Assembly: GCA_039180025.1 (NCBI GenBank) | Contig: JBCDDZ010000011.1 | Span: 1 to 64,000, forward strand | Source of the DNA: Algisphaera sp039180025 | GTDB lineage: Bacteria > Planctomycetota > Phycisphaerae > Phycisphaerales > Phycisphaeraceae | Direction of reading: 5' to 3' | DNA length: 64,000 nucleotides | Shown: positions 27,156 through 36,790 of the stretch, one piece after another | Layout of the letters: every line of letters begins with the position of its first letter | Position numbering within the stretch: the first letter of the stretch is position 1 | The notes under the pieces: model-generated | The model's database searches: none | What the model saw: only the letters and a program-made list of their open reading frames with translations | Told to the model about the DNA's origin: nothing | Position numbers and translations under genes: made by a program

Positions 27156-28340
27156 ATGCGACGTATCCTGATGATCGACGACGAATCCAATGTCCTCAAC
27201 AGCTTCCGCCGGACCCTCGCCGGACGCTACCACTGCGTCTTCGCCCAGGGCGCCGCCGAGGCCCTGGCCGAGTTGCAACAGTGCCACGACTTCGCGGTCG
27301 TCGTGACCGACATGCGGATGCCCGGCATGGATGGGCTCGCCCTGATCGAGGCCGCCAAACGGCTCGCCCCCGACGCCGTCTACCTCATGCTTACCGGCAA
27401 TTCCGAGATCCAGACCGCGATCGACGCGGTCAACAAGGGCCAAGTCTTCCGCTTCCTCACCAAGCCCTGCCCCCCCGAGATCCTCCACCCCGCGTTCGAC
27501 GCCGCGCTCCGACAGAGCGAACTCATCCACGCCGAAAAAACCATGCTCCGGCGTACGGTCACCGGGTCGGTCCGGCTGGTCGCCGAGCTCGTGGAACTGA
27601 TCCACCCCGCGCTCGCCGAACGCCACGCCCGCGTCCGCCGCAACGTCCGTCAACTCGTCGAAACCCTCGCCCTGCCCGACCCCTGGGCCCACGAGGTCGC
27701 CGCCACCCTCAGCCAGGTCGGCCGCTGCACCCTCCCCCCCGAGCTCGCCAACGCCGAGCCCGATCGCCTCGACAATCCTCGGGACCGCGACCTGCTCCAG
27801 CGCCACCCCGCCCGCGCCGCCGAGTTGCTCGAACCCCTGCCCCGCCTCGCCCTGCCCCGGCAGATCATCGCCGGGCAGTACTCGGCCAAAGAGCCCACCG
27901 ATACCGAGCCCGACTACACCGCTCCTGTCTGGGGGGCCTGCGTCCTGCGTGTCGCGCTCGCCTTCGACCAGGCCTACGCCCGGCTGGGGCAGGAAGTCCC
28001 CGCCCGCCAAGCCGTCCGCGAACAGCTCGGCCAAGCCTGCCCCACCGTCACTGCCGCCCTGACCCAGATGCCGACCACCGAGCACGAGAACAGCTCCGCC
28101 ACGCTCCAGAACCTCCGCGTCGATGCGCTGCGCCCCGGTATGTTCACGGCCGCACCCGTCATGCTCGCCGACGGACGGAGCCTCATGGCCCGCGGCCGCG
28201 AACTCACCCCGCCGCTCATCGCTCAGTTCCACAGCCACGTCGATCTGGGCCTAATCGTCGAACCCCTGGACATCCTCGTCCCTCACGAACTCGATGACCC
28301 CCTTGAGGGCTCCACCCACTGCCCTTCCGAAGCCGCCTGA
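27156..28340 (+). CDS. response regulator with degenerate HD-type output domain
   Basis: 394 residues. An N-terminal receiver (ILMIDDESNVLNSFRRTL, phospho-acceptor in VVVTDMRMPGMDG, the late Lys in FRFLTKPCPP) is joined to about 250 helical residues in the arrangement of RpfG/HD-type regulators (SVRLVAELVELIHPALAERH... HPARAAELLEPLPRL). The metal-binding His-Asp pair of active HD domains is not evident, so it may be a scaffold. The N-terminal Asp pair and Lys make it a good phosphate acceptor from the kinase 57 bases upstream. Confidence 0.85.
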   Translation: MRRILMIDDESNVLNSFRRTLAGRYHCVFAQGAAEALAELQQCHDFAVVVTDMRMPGMDGLALIEAAKRLAPDAVYLMLTGNSEIQTAIDAVNKGQVFRFLTKPCPPEILHPAFDAALRQSELIHAEKTMLRRTVTGSVRLVAELVELIHPALAERHARVRRNVRQLVETLALPDPWAHEVAATLSQVGRCTLPPELANAEPDRLDNPRDRDLLQRHPARAAELLEPLPRLALPRQIIAGQYSAKEPTDTEPDYTAPVWGACVLRVALAFDQAYARLGQEVPARQAVREQLGQACPTVTAALTQMPTTEHENSSATLQNLRVDALRPGMFTAAPVMLADGRSLMARGRELTPPLIAQFHSHVDLGLIVEPLDILVPHELDDPLEGSTHCPSEAA

Positions 28341-28422
28341 TCCCGGCCTCGCACGGCGACCCCCGGCCACCGTTTCCATTCATCGCCTTACCCTCGCCGC
28401 CTCCGCCAGAACCCCGCGCGGT

Positions 28423-30318
28423 TCAGCCCGTACCCGACAGCTTCCGCACCGTCTGGTCAAACCCCTTAACCATCCCCGTCACCATCGCATAAACCACCAT
28501 CCCATACCCCCCCGCCGCGACCACCGCCCCGATCCCCAGCGTGGCCCGCCCAAAGCCCGGCCCCTGCGCAAACCCGTCCACCCGGTCCCAAGGGTCTACC
28601 AGCATCGCCGAGTTCGTCGCCGGGCTGAACCCGTTCACGATCGGCCCGATCAGCGTCGTCTGCCCAAACCCCGACCCCGCACACGTCCCCACCACCAGCA
28701 CCACCGCCCCCATAATCCCCACCGTCGGTACCACCGCCCCCAGCACCCCCTTCGCTTTCAGGCTCCACGCCATCCCCGACGCCACGCACACCGCCACGAA
28801 CGGCACCAGCATCAGCCCCAGCCATAACCCCGCTTCCGGGAGCACCAGCGGGATCCCCGGGATCGTCGCCCCCCCGCCCCCCACCAGCACGTACTGCGAG
28901 AACGTCACCTCCGGCCAGCCCAGCCGCTGCCCCACCCACGTGTACCCCCCCACCCCCAGCAGGGTCACCACCGGCACCGCCAACATCAAACCCAAACACC
29001 ACACCAGCCCCCGCAGCTTCCCCCAGATGTATTGCCGCGGCGTCACCGGCGTCGTCAGCATGATGTCCAGCGTCCCGTCCTCCCGCTCCCGGCTAACGCA
29101 TCCGGCGCTCATATAAATCGCCACCAGCGACACCACCGCTACCTCCAGCACCAGCAGCACCGTCAACGCCCGGTGGAACACCTCGTGGTCGGCCAGCACA
29201 CCCCCGCCCGCCGCCGCCGTCGCCGGCAGGCTCGGCAGCCGCCCGGTGTGGTACGCCCACACCAGCCCCGCCGCCAACCCCCACCCCACCACCGCGAAAC
29301 CGTATCGCCCCAGGATCCCCGTAAACATCCGCCCCCGCGTGTTCGCCTCCCGCCACGCGATCGGGTTCCCCGTCACCTCCCGCGCCGGCCGCACCCGCTC
29401 GCCCCCGTCCAAACGCAGCCAACGCTTAACCCGCCGCCCCAGCCTGCTCTCGCCCTGACCCACCCACCGCAGCCCCACCGCACACCCCAGCACCAGCGCC
29501 GCACTCACCCCCAGCGTCCACGCCGTGAACGCCCCCAACGGGTTACTCAGGAAAAAACGCCCCGGCCCGGAATACGCCGCCAGCTCCTCTGGCGGCGGCG
29601 GCCGGTAGTCCGTCAGCAGCGACGACTCCAGGACCAGCAGCGGATGCAGCGCGGTCAGCCAGGTCGTCGTCGGCCGCGGGTCCAGCACCCGCACCAGCCC
29701 CCGATCCAGCGTATAGATCCCCACCAGGTACGCCGCGATCCCGATCACGAACACGAACACCGCCTTGCGTCCCCCCGCCCGCAGCACGCTGAGCATCACC
29801 GCCACCGACCCCACCAGTACCGCCGTACACCCCGCCACCGCGAACGCCGTCAAGACCGACTCGGTACGCACCCCGCCGAACACCCGCACCACCGCGAACA
29901 GCGGCAGCCCGCTCAGCAACAACGCCCACACGAAAAACAGCCGGCCCACGAACGACCCCAGCACAATCTGCAGATTACTCAGCGGCGTGGTCAGCAGAAT
30001 GTTGTACGTCTTGCCCGACTGCTCCGACGCGATCGCCCCGGCCATAAACAGCGGCGCCAGTAGACACACCCCCAGCACCTGGCCGTACGCCACCCACTGG
30101 AACACCCGCGCCCCGGATTTCGCCAATTCCCCCATACTCACGTCCTGCCCCAGCCCCGCCCCCGACATCAGGCCCACCATCACCAACCCCACCAACAGCC
30201 CCAGGTACCCCAGGCGGACCCAGAAATGCTGCGCCCGCCGCGACCCGCCCTCCACGATCCGCACCACCATCGGGTTCCCCGGGCCCAGCCGCCACAACCA
30301 TCGACCCAATCCAATCAT
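28423..30318 (-). CDS. ABC-2 type transporter permease, duplicated
   Basis: 631 residues with about 12 membrane helices in two blocks, each resembling an ABC-2 permease: the first contains GAIASEQSGKTYNILLTTPLS and the second CVSREREDGTLDIMLTTPV, the typical cytoplasmic coupling loops. A basic linker (residues about 295-345) joins them. Such fused permeases export lipids, polysaccharide or drugs with a separate ATPase. No ATPase gene is in the immediate neighbourhood. Highly hydrophobic, Gly/Val-rich. Confidence 0.8.
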   Translation of the reverse strand: MIGLGRWLWRLGPGNPMVVRIVEGGSRRAQHFWVRLGYLGLLVGLVMVGLMSGAGLGQDVSMGELAKSGARVFQWVAYGQVLGVCLLAPLFMAGAIASEQSGKTYNILLTTPLSNLQIVLGSFVGRLFFVWALLLSGLPLFAVVRVFGGVRTESVLTAFAVAGCTAVLVGSVAVMLSVLRAGGRKAVFVFVIGIAAYLVGIYTLDRGLVRVLDPRPTTTWLTALHPLLVLESSLLTDYRPPPPEELAAYSGPGRFFLSNPLGAFTAWTLGVSAALVLGCAVGLRWVGQGESRLGRRVKRWLRLDGGERVRPAREVTGNPIAWREANTRGRMFTGILGRYGFAVVGWGLAAGLVWAYHTGRLPSLPATAAAGGGVLADHEVFHRALTVLLVLEVAVVSLVAIYMSAGCVSREREDGTLDIMLTTPVTPRQYIWGKLRGLVWCLGLMLAVPVVTLLGVGGYTWVGQRLGWPEVTFSQYVLVGGGGATIPGIPLVLPEAGLWLGLMLVPFVAVCVASGMAWSLKAKGVLGAVVPTVGIMGAVVLVVGTCAGSGFGQTTLIGPIVNGFSPATNSAMLVDPWDRVDGFAQGPGFGRATLGIGAVVAAGGYGMVVYAMVTGMVKGFDQTVRKLSGTG

Positions 30319-30576
30319 CCCCGCATCCTACCGCCCTGCCCCGCCCCACGAAAGACAGCCGCTGCGGGGACGCACCCCCAAAAACCGCCCACGGAGACCG
30401 CCCGCCGCCGCCGCCCAAACCGCCCCCTGCTTCCAACCCATTTCAACTGACCGGCCATGGCTTCCGCAACCGGGCCACCACGCGTCATGGATGGCGTTCG
30501 GCCGCCCCCCACCTCCCCGCCCGAAGAACCACCGTCGCGACAAACCCTACGGCCGCAGCGCTACGATGCAGAGCGC

Positions 30577-30864
30577 ATGATCCGTGAAACCATCCACTAC
30601 GCCGGGCAGGTCCAAGGCGTCGGCTTCCGCTATCGGACCGCGTCGATCGCCCGCCTCTACCCCGTGGCCGGCACGGTAAGAAACCTCCCCGACGGCCGCG
30701 TCAAACTCGTCGCGGAAGGAGACGCCGACGACGTCGAGCGGTTTGTCGACGCGGTCCAGGACGCGATGAACGCCAATATCCACACGGTCGATTCGGCCCG
30801 CTCGAAAGGCACCGGCGAGTTCGGCCCGCCGGGCGAACCACAGAACTTCCGTGTCGTCATGTGA
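30577..30864 (+). CDS. acylphosphatase
   Basis: 95 residues, the normal size. It hydrolyses carboxyl-phosphate bonds such as acetyl phosphate. The signature GQVQGVGFRYRTASIARLYP carries the catalytic Arg, and GTVRNLPDGRVKLVAEGD contains the catalytic Asn. ATG 30577 fits the family start. It is a single gene diverging from the ABC permease. Confidence 0.93.
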   Translation: MIRETIHYAGQVQGVGFRYRTASIARLYPVAGTVRNLPDGRVKLVAEGDADDVERFVDAVQDAMNANIHTVDSARSKGTGEFGPPGEPQNFRVVM

Positions 30865-30931
30865 AGCCGCTGGGCTTGGATCCCGCCCAACACCCAACCT
30901 CATCTCGGGCAGACTTTCCCAACGGATGGGC

Positions 30932-32764
30932 TCAGGTGGCCTTAATCAGGATCAGCGTCGTGTCGTCCGTCGCCCGCCGCGGGCCGGTGTGCTGGCGGAC
31001 GGTCCAGAGGACGTGATTCAGCGCGTCGTTCGCTGAGCGATCCGCGACCTCGATCAGCAGTTGCTCCGCCCGCTCCCGGCCGAAGCGCTTGCCCTGGGCG
31101 TCCATCGCGTCGGGCAGGCCGTCGGTGTAAGCAAGAAAAAGGTCCCCGGGGCGGAAATCCCAGACGCCTTTGTCGTACCGCTGCTCGGGATCGATCCCGA
31201 CGATCATCCCCCCGATGTCCAGCGGGATCAACTCGCCGTCGCGGATCACGATGGGCGGTTCGTGGCCGGCGTTGCAATACGTCAGCCGGCCGGTGTGCGG
31301 GTCGAGCGTGCCGTACCACAGGGTGGCGAACTCGGATTCCAGCGTGTCGCGGCAGAGCGCCCGGTTGACCCGCCCGATCACCTCGTCGAGGTCGTAGAGG
31401 TCCTGCGCGAATGCTCGCAGCGACGCCCGTGCCCCCGCCATCAGCAGGGACGCCGCCACACCCTTGCCCACGACGTCGCCGATCCCGATCCCCAGGTTTT
31501 CGTGGTCGAGTTGAATGAAGTCGTAGAAATCACCCGAAAGTTCAAACGAAGGCACATAGCGGGCGGCGATGTCGTAGCCGGGGGGGGCGGGCACCTGTTT
31601 CGGGAGCATCCGCCGCTGCACATCAGCGGCGAGGTGAAGCTGACGCAACATCTTCTGGTTGTCCGCCCGCGCCGCATCGAGCCGGGTCTTCTCGATCGCG
31701 GTCGCCAAAAGCTGGGCGATCGCCCGCACCAGATCGATCTCGAACTGGGTGAACTGCCTCACCTCTTCGGTGAATAGCTGGAGCGTGCCGATGGGCTGAC
31801 CCTGATAAATCATGCCCACGCAGAGCATCGACGTCAGCCCCTCGGCCCGGGCCTGATCGGGATAGTAGACCCGCGGGTCGGTCGCCATCTCTTTGATAAA
31901 GATTGTTTCGCCACGCAGCGTCGCGGCCAGCATCTCGGACCGGTTGACCAGCAGCTTGCCCTTATTGATGTAGTTTTCCGACAGCCCGGTGTTCGCCCGC
32001 CGCTCGAGCACCTGCCCCTCGTCCGAGTCCTTGAGCATCCGGATCACCACCGCTCGGACCTTCATCAAGTCCGCGACCGAACGCGCCGCGGTGTCGAGCG
32101 TCTGCTGGAGGTCTTCCCGACCCGCCAGCACCGTGGAAACCCGGTACAGGACACTGAGCTCTTCGAGCCGTTGCTGCGCGTGGTACTGCTCGAAACAGAG
32201 CCGGGCGATGGCGTTGGCCATCAGGTAAAGAAATTGGATCGCGGCACCGCGGTTGGTCCCGAACGCCAGCTCGGCTGCGTCGTAAAGCTCGCGGCTCTGG
32301 ACCGCGTCGAGCCGCAGCGTCTTGGTCAGTACATCCAGTTCTTGGCGACGCTCGGGCGCATCGTCGACGGTAGAGCCGCCCGGCTCGATCACGATCGAAC
32401 CCAGCGTCTGCCCTTCGACCGTGATCGGCGCGTGGAAGCCGCCGTCCGTCGGGGTACTGGACGACTCGGTGAGGTCGATCAGCTGCTCGAAAATCAGGTC
32501 GGACTGGTAACGCTTCGCCGCGTCCGTCGGGGCGGTCGCCGGCCTGCCGTCGGCGTCGAGGATCGTCGTCGTCAGACGGGTCACCGACGCGAACGCGTCC
32601 TGGATTTCCTGAAGCGTGCTCAGGTCCACGAAATCGGTGAGCGACAACCGCGGTGCCGAGGGCGTGATCTCCGCCGCGGCCCCCGCTGTCGCCGGCACGG
32701 CCGGGGCGGCGGGGTCGGATACGCCGTCGGCCGACAGATTGGGGGGAATGGGTGAAGCGTGCAT
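30932..32764 (-). CDS. PocR-GAF-SpoIIE serine phosphatase
   Basis: 610 residues. Residues about 35-180 look like a PocR-type sensory domain (LTDFVDLSTLQEIQDAFASV), followed by a coiled coil, a GAF domain (to about 380, MLCVGMIYQGQPIGTLQLF) and a PP2C/SpoIIE phosphatase (DVQRRMLPKQVPAPPGYDIA; FELSGDFYDFIQLD; GIGIGDVVGKGVAASLLMA; NAGHEPPIVI; YTDGLPDAMD; TDDTTLILIK). The Asp residues that bind Mn/Mg are present. Such phosphatases reverse serine/threonine phosphorylation, often of anti-sigma factor antagonists. ATG 32764 was chosen; the frame stays open to 32890. Confidence 0.92.
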   Translation of the reverse strand: MHASPIPPNLSADGVSDPAAPAVPATAGAAAEITPSAPRLSLTDFVDLSTLQEIQDAFASVTRLTTTILDADGRPATAPTDAAKRYQSDLIFEQLIDLTESSSTPTDGGFHAPITVEGQTLGSIVIEPGGSTVDDAPERRQELDVLTKTLRLDAVQSRELYDAAELAFGTNRGAAIQFLYLMANAIARLCFEQYHAQQRLEELSVLYRVSTVLAGREDLQQTLDTAARSVADLMKVRAVVIRMLKDSDEGQVLERRANTGLSENYINKGKLLVNRSEMLAATLRGETIFIKEMATDPRVYYPDQARAEGLTSMLCVGMIYQGQPIGTLQLFTEEVRQFTQFEIDLVRAIAQLLATAIEKTRLDAARADNQKMLRQLHLAADVQRRMLPKQVPAPPGYDIAARYVPSFELSGDFYDFIQLDHENLGIGIGDVVGKGVAASLLMAGARASLRAFAQDLYDLDEVIGRVNRALCRDTLESEFATLWYGTLDPHTGRLTYCNAGHEPPIVIRDGELIPLDIGGMIVGIDPEQRYDKGVWDFRPGDLFLAYTDGLPDAMDAQGKRFGRERAEQLLIEVADRSANDALNHVLWTVRQHTGPRRATDDTTLILIKAT

Positions 32765-32981
32765 GGGGTCCGTCCCAATAGGAACGACCGGCCGGAGCGA
32801 CCCCGAGGGCCGCGGACACCGATCGCCTGACGATGAATGATAAAGGTTCAGCACCGCGGCGGAAACAAACGCCGCGGCAAATACCGGCAAAGCGAGTCGA
32901 CCCTACGCCGGGCAGCGAAAAAAGCTACGTCTCCGACGCCCGGAAAACCACTCCAGGCAACGATAAACGTTGGCGAAGGAC

Positions 32982-34979
32982 CTACTCCTGAGCTTCGGCC
33001 GTGGGTTTCTGCTCAAGCCAAATGCGACGGAGTACCGGGATCAGCGGATCACGCGGCGCGGCGTCCTCGGCGATGGCCAAGCCGTACCGCACCAGCTGAC
33101 GGGACTCGACCTGGTGCCCCAGGTAAGCCAACATGATCCCCGGGGCCAAGGCATTGGAATCGGCATTGATCATGCGTTGGAGTTCCTGCTGGAGCCACTC
33201 AAGGCGCTCGGCCGGGGGCAGCAGGTTCTCGCCGTACCGCGTGGCGATCAGCTCGGGGTGCTGCTCAAACAGGGCCCGGAGGTTGAACGTCGCCGAGCGG
33301 ACCATGCCGGCCCCGATCTGGGTGTGGATCAGGCCGGCCTGCCCCAAGGGATTACCCGGCGCCTCGAGGCGGATCTGGCGATACGTACGCTCGGCGTTGA
33401 GGAACTGGCCGGCGGCGAGTTGGTCTTCCGCCTGCTGGAACAGTTCGTTGAGTCGGCCCTCCCGCTCGGCCACCAGGGTTTCGAGCCGAACGTTATAAGA
33501 TAGATTTTCCATCAATCCGTCGACCGCGGTCCGGGCACTCTGCCCCGCTTCATCGAGGGCCGAGGTGTCTGCTTCGCCCCCCGTTTCCCCGCCGCTGCCT
33601 TCCCGAGGGTTGTTTTCACGCGCTCCGCGACGGATGCGTTCCAGCGTCGATTCGAGCGAGTTTTCCGCGTCGCGCACCTGGTCGGCGGAAGGCTCTTGCA
33701 GCGCCCGCATCCACGCCGGCCGGGTATCCACGCCGTCACGTTCCGCCGCGGCGGCGTCTTCGCTGACTTTCGACCGGGCCTGCTCACGGATGCGGTCGAG
33801 CAGTTGGGTGTAGGCGTTCTGCGGCGGCTCATCGGCTGAGCTTTCCGCGCTTCCGGGCGCGGTACTTCCGGCGGTAGCCCCCGGAGCGCTGCCGGCGGCG
33901 GGGTTTGTTCCGGGAGCAGACGTGGGGCCGAAGATCGATTGTTGGAGCGCCTGGACGCGGCGTTCGATGGTGGCGAAGTTCGCGTTGGCGGGGTTGACGT
34001 CGAGTTGGCCGAGTTGCAGGGTGGGCCTGACTCGGCCCGACGGGTCGGCGAACCGATCGTCGCGGAACGGCCGGTTGGCGTCGCCGGGGCCTTGTTCGGG
34101 GAGCGTAAGTCGGCCCGGCTGGCGCGGCGTGAGATAGCCGGAGGTGGCTGTCGGATCGATCTCGGTTTCGCCGGCCTCGGGGTCCAGCGGTGTGTTCGGG
34201 ACGCGGCGGTCGTCCAACGCCGGGCGGCCGGGCACCCGCGGCGTCGGCGTGGCGCGGGGGGGCGTGAACGCCGGATTAGGCAGCGCCCGCCGGCGGAGCC
34301 CGGTCAGCGGGTCGGCGGTGACCGCCAACGCCGACCCGTCTTCGATGCGGAGCACGCCCAAGGTGTTGCCACGCGACACGGGGTCGAAGCGGTTGGACAG
34401 CGCCCGCTGGGGACGCTGATTAAGGGTGATCTGATAGTTGTCGCTTTGGTTTGGGACGGGATTGACGCGGAAGACCCCGCCCTCGGGGGCGAAGCGGGTC
34501 GGCGTGCCGGTAAAGTTGCGGTTGCCCGGGAGGGTGGTTGCGGAATTGAACACCACGACGTCGCCGCCCTGAATACGGTTGAAGCTTTGGCCGGTGGGGA
34601 TATTGGCGAAGACCGGCGACGAGCGGAGGCTCTCGGCCCGGAAGACGAACAGGTCATCGCTGCCCAGGCCGCCGGTGAAAACCCCCGGGGCGAGGAAGCC
34701 CACATCGTCCTGGAAGCCCACGCCGCCCGCGACGTTGCCGGTGACAAAGTCGTTGCGGGCCTGGAAATCGATCTGGTTTTCGATACGGTTGGTCCCGCCC
34801 GACCCCACGCCGTTGTTCGCGTCGAGCGCCCGGCCGCCGCCGTTGTTCGCCGGGAGCTGCGCCGCGGCCGAGACGCCCCAAGTCCCGGCGATCGCCACGG
34901 CCCACACGAGCGCCCCCTTGCCTAAGCCCGAGGGTTTACGCAGGGAACCAAACAGCAACGGAGACAGGGCAATACGCAT
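32982..34979 (-). CDS. secreted protein with tetratricopeptide-like C-terminus
   Basis: 665 residues. A signal peptide (ALVWAVAIAGTWGVSAAAQ) is followed by an Asn/Gly/Arg-rich, low-complexity region to about 340, a Glu/Asp-rich coiled-coil region with DADSLERIRRGARENNP-like repeats, and from about 520 helical repeats (EDQLAAGQFLNAERTYRQIR) like tetratricopeptides. Probably periplasmic. The N-terminal half does not resemble any family I know. It may work with the other secreted protein at 48096, which has similar composition. Confidence 0.7.
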   Translation of the reverse strand: MRIALSPLLFGSLRKPSGLGKGALVWAVAIAGTWGVSAAAQLPANNGGGRALDANNGVGSGGTNRIENQIDFQARNDFVTGNVAGGVGFQDDVGFLAPGVFTGGLGSDDLFVFRAESLRSSPVFANIPTGQSFNRIQGGDVVVFNSATTLPGNRNFTGTPTRFAPEGGVFRVNPVPNQSDNYQITLNQRPQRALSNRFDPVSRGNTLGVLRIEDGSALAVTADPLTGLRRRALPNPAFTPPRATPTPRVPGRPALDDRRVPNTPLDPEAGETEIDPTATSGYLTPRQPGRLTLPEQGPGDANRPFRDDRFADPSGRVRPTLQLGQLDVNPANANFATIERRVQALQQSIFGPTSAPGTNPAAGSAPGATAGSTAPGSAESSADEPPQNAYTQLLDRIREQARSKVSEDAAAAERDGVDTRPAWMRALQEPSADQVRDAENSLESTLERIRRGARENNPREGSGGETGGEADTSALDEAGQSARTAVDGLMENLSYNVRLETLVAEREGRLNELFQQAEDQLAAGQFLNAERTYRQIRLEAPGNPLGQAGLIHTQIGAGMVRSATFNLRALFEQHPELIATRYGENLLPPAERLEWLQQELQRMINADSNALAPGIMLAYLGHQVESRQLVRYGLAIAEDAAPRDPLIPVLRRIWLEQKPTAEAQE

Positions 34980-35236
34980 GTAAAAAATTCTTTCTGTTCC
35001 ACCACCACGGTCTAAGGCCTCTCCGGGTCTGCCGTGTTTTCGGCTTCCGGCCCCCAGGGGTTTTGCAAGAGGCAGGGTGGTTTCGGATTTGGGTGTGGCC
35101 CGCGGGTCGGAAATAAGCGGGGCTTCTGTTTTCCCGGATGATTGGCTCCCTACGGAAACCCTGTGATTATCACATTAGATTACCTCACCGGTCGGATTTC
35201 ACGAAAACAAGTTCGAAATTTCTTCGGCCGACGGAC

Positions 35237-35701
35237 CTACACCAGTTCAAGAATTTCGAAGCGCTTGGTCCCTCGCGGCAAGTCTGCCTTGACCGTGTCA
35301 CCCACGCTCGCTTTGAGCAGCGCGTCGCCCAGCGGGCTGCTCACGGTGACTTCGATCTCGTCGGCATCGAAATTGCCCGTGGCCTCGCCGACGAGCTTGT
35401 AAAGGTCTTCGTCGCCGCTGTCGAGGTCTTTGAGCTTTACGATCGAGCCGAGAAACACCATGTTTTCCGGGAGTTCGACGTCGTCGGCGACCTGGGCGTT
35501 CTCGAGCCGCTGGGTCAGGCGGCGGATCTCGGCCTCGTCCATGCCCTGGTCGTCGCGGGCGGCGTGGTATTCCGCGTTTTCCTTGAGGTCCCCGTGGGCC
35601 CGGGCCTCGGCAATACGGGCGGTCACGTCGGGCCGGCGATCGATCAATTCCTTGAGTTTCGCCTCGAGGCGGTCTTTTTCTTCTTGAGTGACGAATTCCA
35701 C
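35237..35701 (-). CDS. greA: transcription elongation factor GreA
   Basis: 154 residues. GreA rescues backtracked RNA polymerase by stimulating transcript cleavage. The N-terminal coiled coil (EEKDRLEAKLKELI... ARAHGDLKENAEYHAARDDQ) carries the Asp-Leu-Lys-Glu-Asn tip, and the C-terminal FKBP-like domain ends VTVSSPLGDALLKASVGDTV. The start codon is GTG at 35701 with GAGGAG a few bases upstream. Confidence 0.96.
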   Translation of the reverse strand: MEFVTQEEKDRLEAKLKELIDRRPDVTARIAEARAHGDLKENAEYHAARDDQGMDEAEIRRLTQRLENAQVADDVELPENMVFLGSIVKLKDLDSGDEDLYKLVGEATGNFDADEIEVTVSSPLGDALLKASVGDTVKADLPRGTKRFEILELV

Positions 35702-35812
35702 AGCGGCTCCTCGAAGCGGGTCAATAGATCACAATACGGATACAACGCGTCGCTCATCTTAGCACACCCCGCCCCCGCAGCCCGTCACGCCTGCCCCCTC
35801 CGACAGCCGGGC

Positions 35813-36652
35813 TCAGACCGCCGCCCCACCGATCGACTCCCGACGCGACCGCTCCCGGCGGACCTGAAACCACAGGAGCAGCCCCAGCACCGCCCACCCC
35901 GATAACGCCGCCGCCACCACCGCCGCTACTTGGAACCCCTGCTCGGCCACGATCACCGCCGCCTGATCCGTCGGCAGTGTCGACGACAGCGTCCAGATCA
36001 CCTGGACCGGGCTCACCCGCATCTCCGCCACGCCGACACTCCCCGACTGCCACCCCAACCACCACAGCGCCGGCTCGAGCACCACCACGGCCGCGCACCC
36101 CAGCATCGCTCCGACCCGCCACGCACCTCGGTCCGAGCCCCGCCCCCACGCGATCAGCAGCCCCGCCAACAGCGACCAGCCGGCGATCGCCGCGCCCAAC
36201 ATCAACACCTGCTTCGCCATCCACGGTGCAACCAACAGCAGCGGCCAGAGCACGACCTGGAACACCAGATTCAAGCACACCCAATCCAGCAGCACCCCCC
36301 GGCAAGCCCAAGCCCAGTCCGACGCCGCGACTTCACCCCGAGCCAGCGTCCCCGCGTCACGCCGCCGTCCCCGGCCCGTGGGCTGGCTCAGCCGGACCGC
36401 CGGCCAAACGCCCAGCAGCCCCACGATCCCCGAAAACACCATCGTCCGCAGCGCCGGTACCGTCCACGTCCACCCCCCCATCATCCCCAACACGCCCCAG
36501 ATCCCCATCAGCCACAGGCACCACCCCAGGACCAACAGCCGCACCCCGTGCGGCGGATGCCCCCCGACCCGCCGCGGCCACTCGGGCGGCTCCGCCTCAG
36601 CCCCACCCGGGGCCGGATCGGCCACCGCGTCGTTCGGATTCGTAGTAGTCAC
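35813..36652 (-). CDS. polytopic membrane protein of unknown function
   Basis: About 280 residues with a hydrophilic N-terminus and six or more membrane helices in its Val/Leu/Trp-rich remainder. A basic cluster (RRERSRRES) ends the protein. GTG 36652 (TTTNPNDAV) is the likeliest start; an ATG at 36742 gives 30 extra residues. I do not recognise the family; the Gly/Trp-rich helices look like proteins associated with ABC exporters or glycosyltransferase systems. Confidence 0.6.
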   Translation of the reverse strand: MTTTNPNDAVADPAPGGAEAEPPEWPRRVGGHPPHGVRLLVLGWCLWLMGIWGVLGMMGGWTWTVPALRTMVFSGIVGLLGVWPAVRLSQPTGRGRRRDAGTLARGEVAASDWAWACRGVLLDWVCLNLVFQVVLWPLLLVAPWMAKQVLMLGAAIAGWSLLAGLLIAWGRGSDRGAWRVGAMLGCAAVVVLEPALWWLGWQSGSVGVAEMRVSPVQVIWTLSSTLPTDQAAVIVAEQGFQVAAVVAAALSGWAVLGLLLWFQVRRERSRRESIGGAAV

Positions 36653-36790
36653 GTCGCTCAAGGCATCCGCAAGTTTACGTCTTCTCGGTCCGCAAGGCAC
36701 CACCCCCCATGCCCCTCCAGACCGATGACCGGGATTCTCCATCCCCAGGGCCCGGCCGGGCTCCTGCGACTCGGGACGTAACGCCCGGAC